45,866 nucleotides of DNA from an uncultured Lachnospiraceae bacterium (GTDB lineage Bacteria; Bacillota; Clostridia; Lachnospirales; Lachnospiraceae): the NCBI GenBank assembly GCA_902761665.1, contig CACWLA010000013.1:1-45866 (forward strand), written 5' to 3'. The notes beneath the pieces are model-generated. The model saw only the letters and a list, made by a program, of their open reading frames with translations. It was not told the origin of the DNA and did no database searches. A program made the position numbers and the translations under genes. Shown here in pieces: positions 43,816 through 45,866 of the stretch; within the stretch, counting starts at the first letter, position 1; each line of letters opens with the position of its first letter.

Positions 43816-44667
43816 ATGAAACTGTCGGTACGGCCCGATCTTAAGGGAAAAGTTGCCGTCGTTACGGGCGGCGCCGGCGTCCTCTGCAGCGGATTCTGCC
43901 GGGCGCTCGCGGAGTGCGGCGCTTCGGTCGCCATCCTGAACCGGACGCTGTCAAAGGCGGAAAAACTGGCGGAGGAGATCCGCGAAGCCGGATACGAAGC
44001 CCGGGCTTTCCAGGTGGACTGCACGGTCGAAGAGAGCGTGAAAGCGGCACATGAGGCCGTACTTTCCGCCCTCGGTCCCTGTGACATCCTGATCAACGGG
44101 GCAGGCGGCAACGACGCCTCTGCCACGGCGGACGACGAATTTTTCTCCATGGAAACGCTGCTGGATCCCGAAAAAAAGAGCTTCTTCGACCTGAAGCAGA
44201 GCGCCTTCACGAAAGTGTTCGACCAGAACATCATGGGCGTGCTCCTGCCGACGCAGGCCTTCGCGCTGGACATGGCCAAAAAGGGCAGCGGCGCGATCCT
44301 GAACATCAGCTCCATGAACGCACTGACGCCGCTCACGAAGATCCCCGCCTACTCGGCGGCGAAATCGGGCGTCTCCAATTTCACCGAGTGGCTGGCGGTG
44401 CACTTCGCGAAGAGCGGCATCCGCTGCAATGCGATCGCTCCCGGCTTCTTCTCGGCGCAGCAAAACGCGAAGCTCCTCTGGAATGAAGACGGCACGCCTA
44501 CCGAGCGGACGAAGAAGATCCTGGCGGGCACGCCGATGGGGCGCTTCGGCCAGCCGGAAGAACTGATCGCTGCGGCGCTGTTCCTCCTGGACGATGAGAG
44601 CGCGGGTTTCATTACCGGCGTGGTCCTGCCGGTGGACGGCGGCTTCGGCGCCTATTCGGGGGTCTGA
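43816..44667 (+). CDS. SDR oxidoreductase, D-mannonate oxidoreductase (fructuronate reductase) type
   Basis: Short-chain dehydrogenase. It has the cofactor motif TGGAGVLCSG (residues about 18-27), NGAGGN, and the catalytic Ser (ISSMN, about 165), Tyr179 and Lys183 (YSAAKSG). The sequence ISSMNALTPLTKIPAYSAAK and the end VVLPVDGGFGAYSGV are characteristic of the SDR-type mannonate reductases (YjmF group), which interconvert fructuronate and mannonate. Gluconate 5-dehydrogenase is a less likely alternative. AGAGGAGG precedes the ATG. It sits between gnd and the larA-family gene. Confidence 0.88.
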   Translation: MKLSVRPDLKGKVAVVTGGAGVLCSGFCRALAECGASVAILNRTLSKAEKLAEEIREAGYEARAFQVDCTVEESVKAAHEAVLSALGPCDILINGAGGNDASATADDEFFSMETLLDPEKKSFFDLKQSAFTKVFDQNIMGVLLPTQAFALDMAKKGSGAILNISSMNALTPLTKIPAYSAAKSGVSNFTEWLAVHFAKSGIRCNAIAPGFFSAQQNAKLLWNEDGTPTERTKKILAGTPMGRFGQPEELIAAALFLLDDESAGFITGVVLPVDGGFGAYSGV

Positions 44668-44668
44668 G

Positions 44669-45866
44669 ATGGATCTGTTTCTCAGAGCGCAGACCGAAGA
44701 CGGTCTCACGCAGGAAGAGATCCGGGACGCGCTCCTTCAGTCGCTTTCGGGCAGGGACCTGCGGAAGGTCCTGATCCTCCCGCCGGATTTTACGCGCTTT
44801 CACTCCGGGGCCGGCTTCATCACGAACGTGTATTACCATACGCTCACGGAAAAAGGCGTGAAGGTGGATATCCTTCCGGCGCTCGGCACGCATGAGCCCA
44901 TGACGCCCGCGCAGCTTTCGGCCATGTTCGGAGACATCCCGCAGGAGGTTTTCCGCGTACATGACTGGCGGCGGGACGTGGTGAAGATCGGCGAGATCCC
45001 CGGAGATTTTCTCGCGGAGATCACGGACGGGCTCTGGAAGGAACCCGTGGCCGCGGAGGTCAACCGCCTGATCATGGATGAAAGCTACGATCTGATCATT
45101 TCTCCCGGCCAGGTCGTTCCGCACGAAGTGATCGGCATGTCGAACCACGCGAAGAACCTCTTCGTGGGGACGGGCGGAAGTGAGATGATCAACCGCTCGC
45201 ACATGATCGGGGCAGTCTACGGCATGGAAAGAATGATGGGCCGCGACCACACGCCGGTGCGCGCCATGTTCGACTACGGCGCGGAGCACTTCCTGAAGGA
45301 TCGCCCCATCCTCTGGATACTGACGGTCACCACGGCGCCGCAAGGCCGCATCTGCACGCACGGCCTCTTCATCGGCGAAGGACGGGAGTGCCTGAGCGAA
45401 GCCGTGAAGCTCGCGCAGCTAAAGAACATTGATTTCGTTGATCACGGTCTGAAAAAGTGCGTCGTTTATCTGGATCCGGAAGAGTTTAAGAGCACCTGGC
45501 TCGGCAACAAGGCGATCTACCGCACGCGCATGGCCATGGCCGACGGCGGAGAACTGATCATTCTGGCGCCGGGCGTTGGCCGTTTCGGCGAGGATGCGCA
45601 GTGCGACGCCCTGATCCGGAAATACGGCTACCGCGGGCGCCTGGAGACGCTGAAGGCCTTTGAGGCACCGGAAAATGAAGACCTCAGGGCAAACATGGGC
45701 GCCGCAGCGCATCTGATCCACGGCTCTTCGGACGGCCGCTTTTCCGTGACCTATGCCGTGCGGGACATCTCCCGGGAAGAGATCGAAAGTGTCGGCTACA
45801 GGGCTGCGGACTTTGCGGAAACCTTCAGGAAATACGATCCGGCAGTTCTTCGCCCCGGCATGAACG
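44669..45866 (+). CDS. LarA-family nickel-pincer racemase/epimerase, 3' end beyond the window
   Basis: The first 399 codons are open and the gene runs off the window. Motifs of the lactate-racemase superfamily are LPPDFTRFHSG, LGTHEPMT (His75), PHEVIGMSNHAKN (His152, and Lys162 exactly ten residues later) and FVGTGGSEM. In LarA the two His act in hydride or proton transfer and the Lys carries the nickel-pincer cofactor. Members include lactate racemases and also D-gluconate 2-epimerases. Next to gnd and a mannonate-type SDR, a gluconate/mannonate epimerase is the best guess. It starts one base after the SDR stop (TGAGATG). The cofactor-making genes larB, larC and larE are not in the window. 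Confidence 0.87.
   Translation, partial: MDLFLRAQTEDGLTQEEIRDALLQSLSGRDLRKVLILPPDFTRFHSGAGFITNVYYHTLTEKGVKVDILPALGTHEPMTPAQLSAMFGDIPQEVFRVHDWRRDVVKIGEIPGDFLAEITDGLWKEPVAAEVNRLIMDESYDLIISPGQVVPHEVIGMSNHAKNLFVGTGGSEMINRSHMIGAVYGMERMMGRDHTPVRAMFDYGAEHFLKDRPILWILTVTTAPQGRICTHGLFIGEGRECLSEAVKLAQLKNIDFVDHGLKKCVVYLDPEEFKSTWLGNKAIYRTRMAMADGGELIILAPGVGRFGEDAQCDALIRKYGYRGRLETLKAFEAPENEDLRANMGAAAHLIHGSSDGRFSVTYAVRDISREEIESVGYRAADFAETFRKYDPAVLRPGMN

Overview
The window looks like chromosomal DNA of an anaerobic, fermentative member of the Bacillota, class Clostridia, probably a gut or rumen organism. The signs are AGGAGG-type ribosome binding sites, near-consensus SigA promoters (TTGACA, 17 bases, TATAAT), many lipoproteins with Thr/Glu/Pro-rich linkers after the lipobox, an electron-bifurcating [FeFe] hydrogenase, an NfnAB transhydrogenase and a nickel-pincer LarA-type enzyme. 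The family cannot be fixed from this sequence. I see no phage, insertion sequence, CRISPR array or rRNA, and no stretch over 300 bases without a gene.

Layout. (1) 1-9215: an oligopeptide-type ABC importer on the plus strand (lipoprotein SBP, OppB, OppC, OppD, OppF, small membrane protein). OppC, OppD and OppF all carry large insertions, and oppD is interrupted by a frameshift. (2) 9215-14094: two more family-5 substrate-binding lipoproteins, the first behind a perfect consensus promoter. Their domain order looks circularly permuted compared with the first SBP. (3) 14120-18317: truA on the minus strand, divergent from a GPH-type transporter, a phosphodiester glycosidase-like protein and a C_GCAxxG_C_C protein. 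The two promoters share one palindromic -35 box. (4) 18347-22857, minus: the trimeric hydrogenase hydC-hydB-hydA and a 72-residue membrane protein. (5) 22974-23695: four tRNA genes (Gly, His, Gln, Lys) on the minus strand, divergent from tRNA-Thr. (6) 23757-27404: an M16C-type metallopeptidase lipoprotein with C-terminal SLH-like repeats. (7) 27579-35866: an apparent seven-gene operon of RDD protein, CUT1-type ABC importer, thermonuclease-like lipoprotein and triple OB-fold lipoprotein. (8) 35891-37812, minus: two DHH phosphoesterases (NrnA-like). (9) 37968-40305: nfnA-nfnB. (10) 40325-45866: an AraC regulator divergent from an operon of PfkB-type kinase, 6-phosphogluconate dehydrogenase, mannonate-reductase-type SDR and a LarA-family enzyme that runs off the window.

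How the genes may work together. Peptides and sugars are imported by several ABC and GPH systems. Fermentation electrons are balanced by HydABC (H2, NADH, ferredoxin) and NfnAB (NADH, NADPH, ferredoxin). The most interesting candidates are: a possible route from fructuronate/mannonate through gluconate into 6-phosphogluconate using a LarA-family 2-epimerase (41254-45866); a possible extracellular nucleic-acid scavenging operon (27686-35794); the circularly permuted SBPs (9296-14048); and the insertion-enlarged Opp transporter (3831-8732). The sequence features and the domain assignments are read directly. The pathway and system ideas are inferences.
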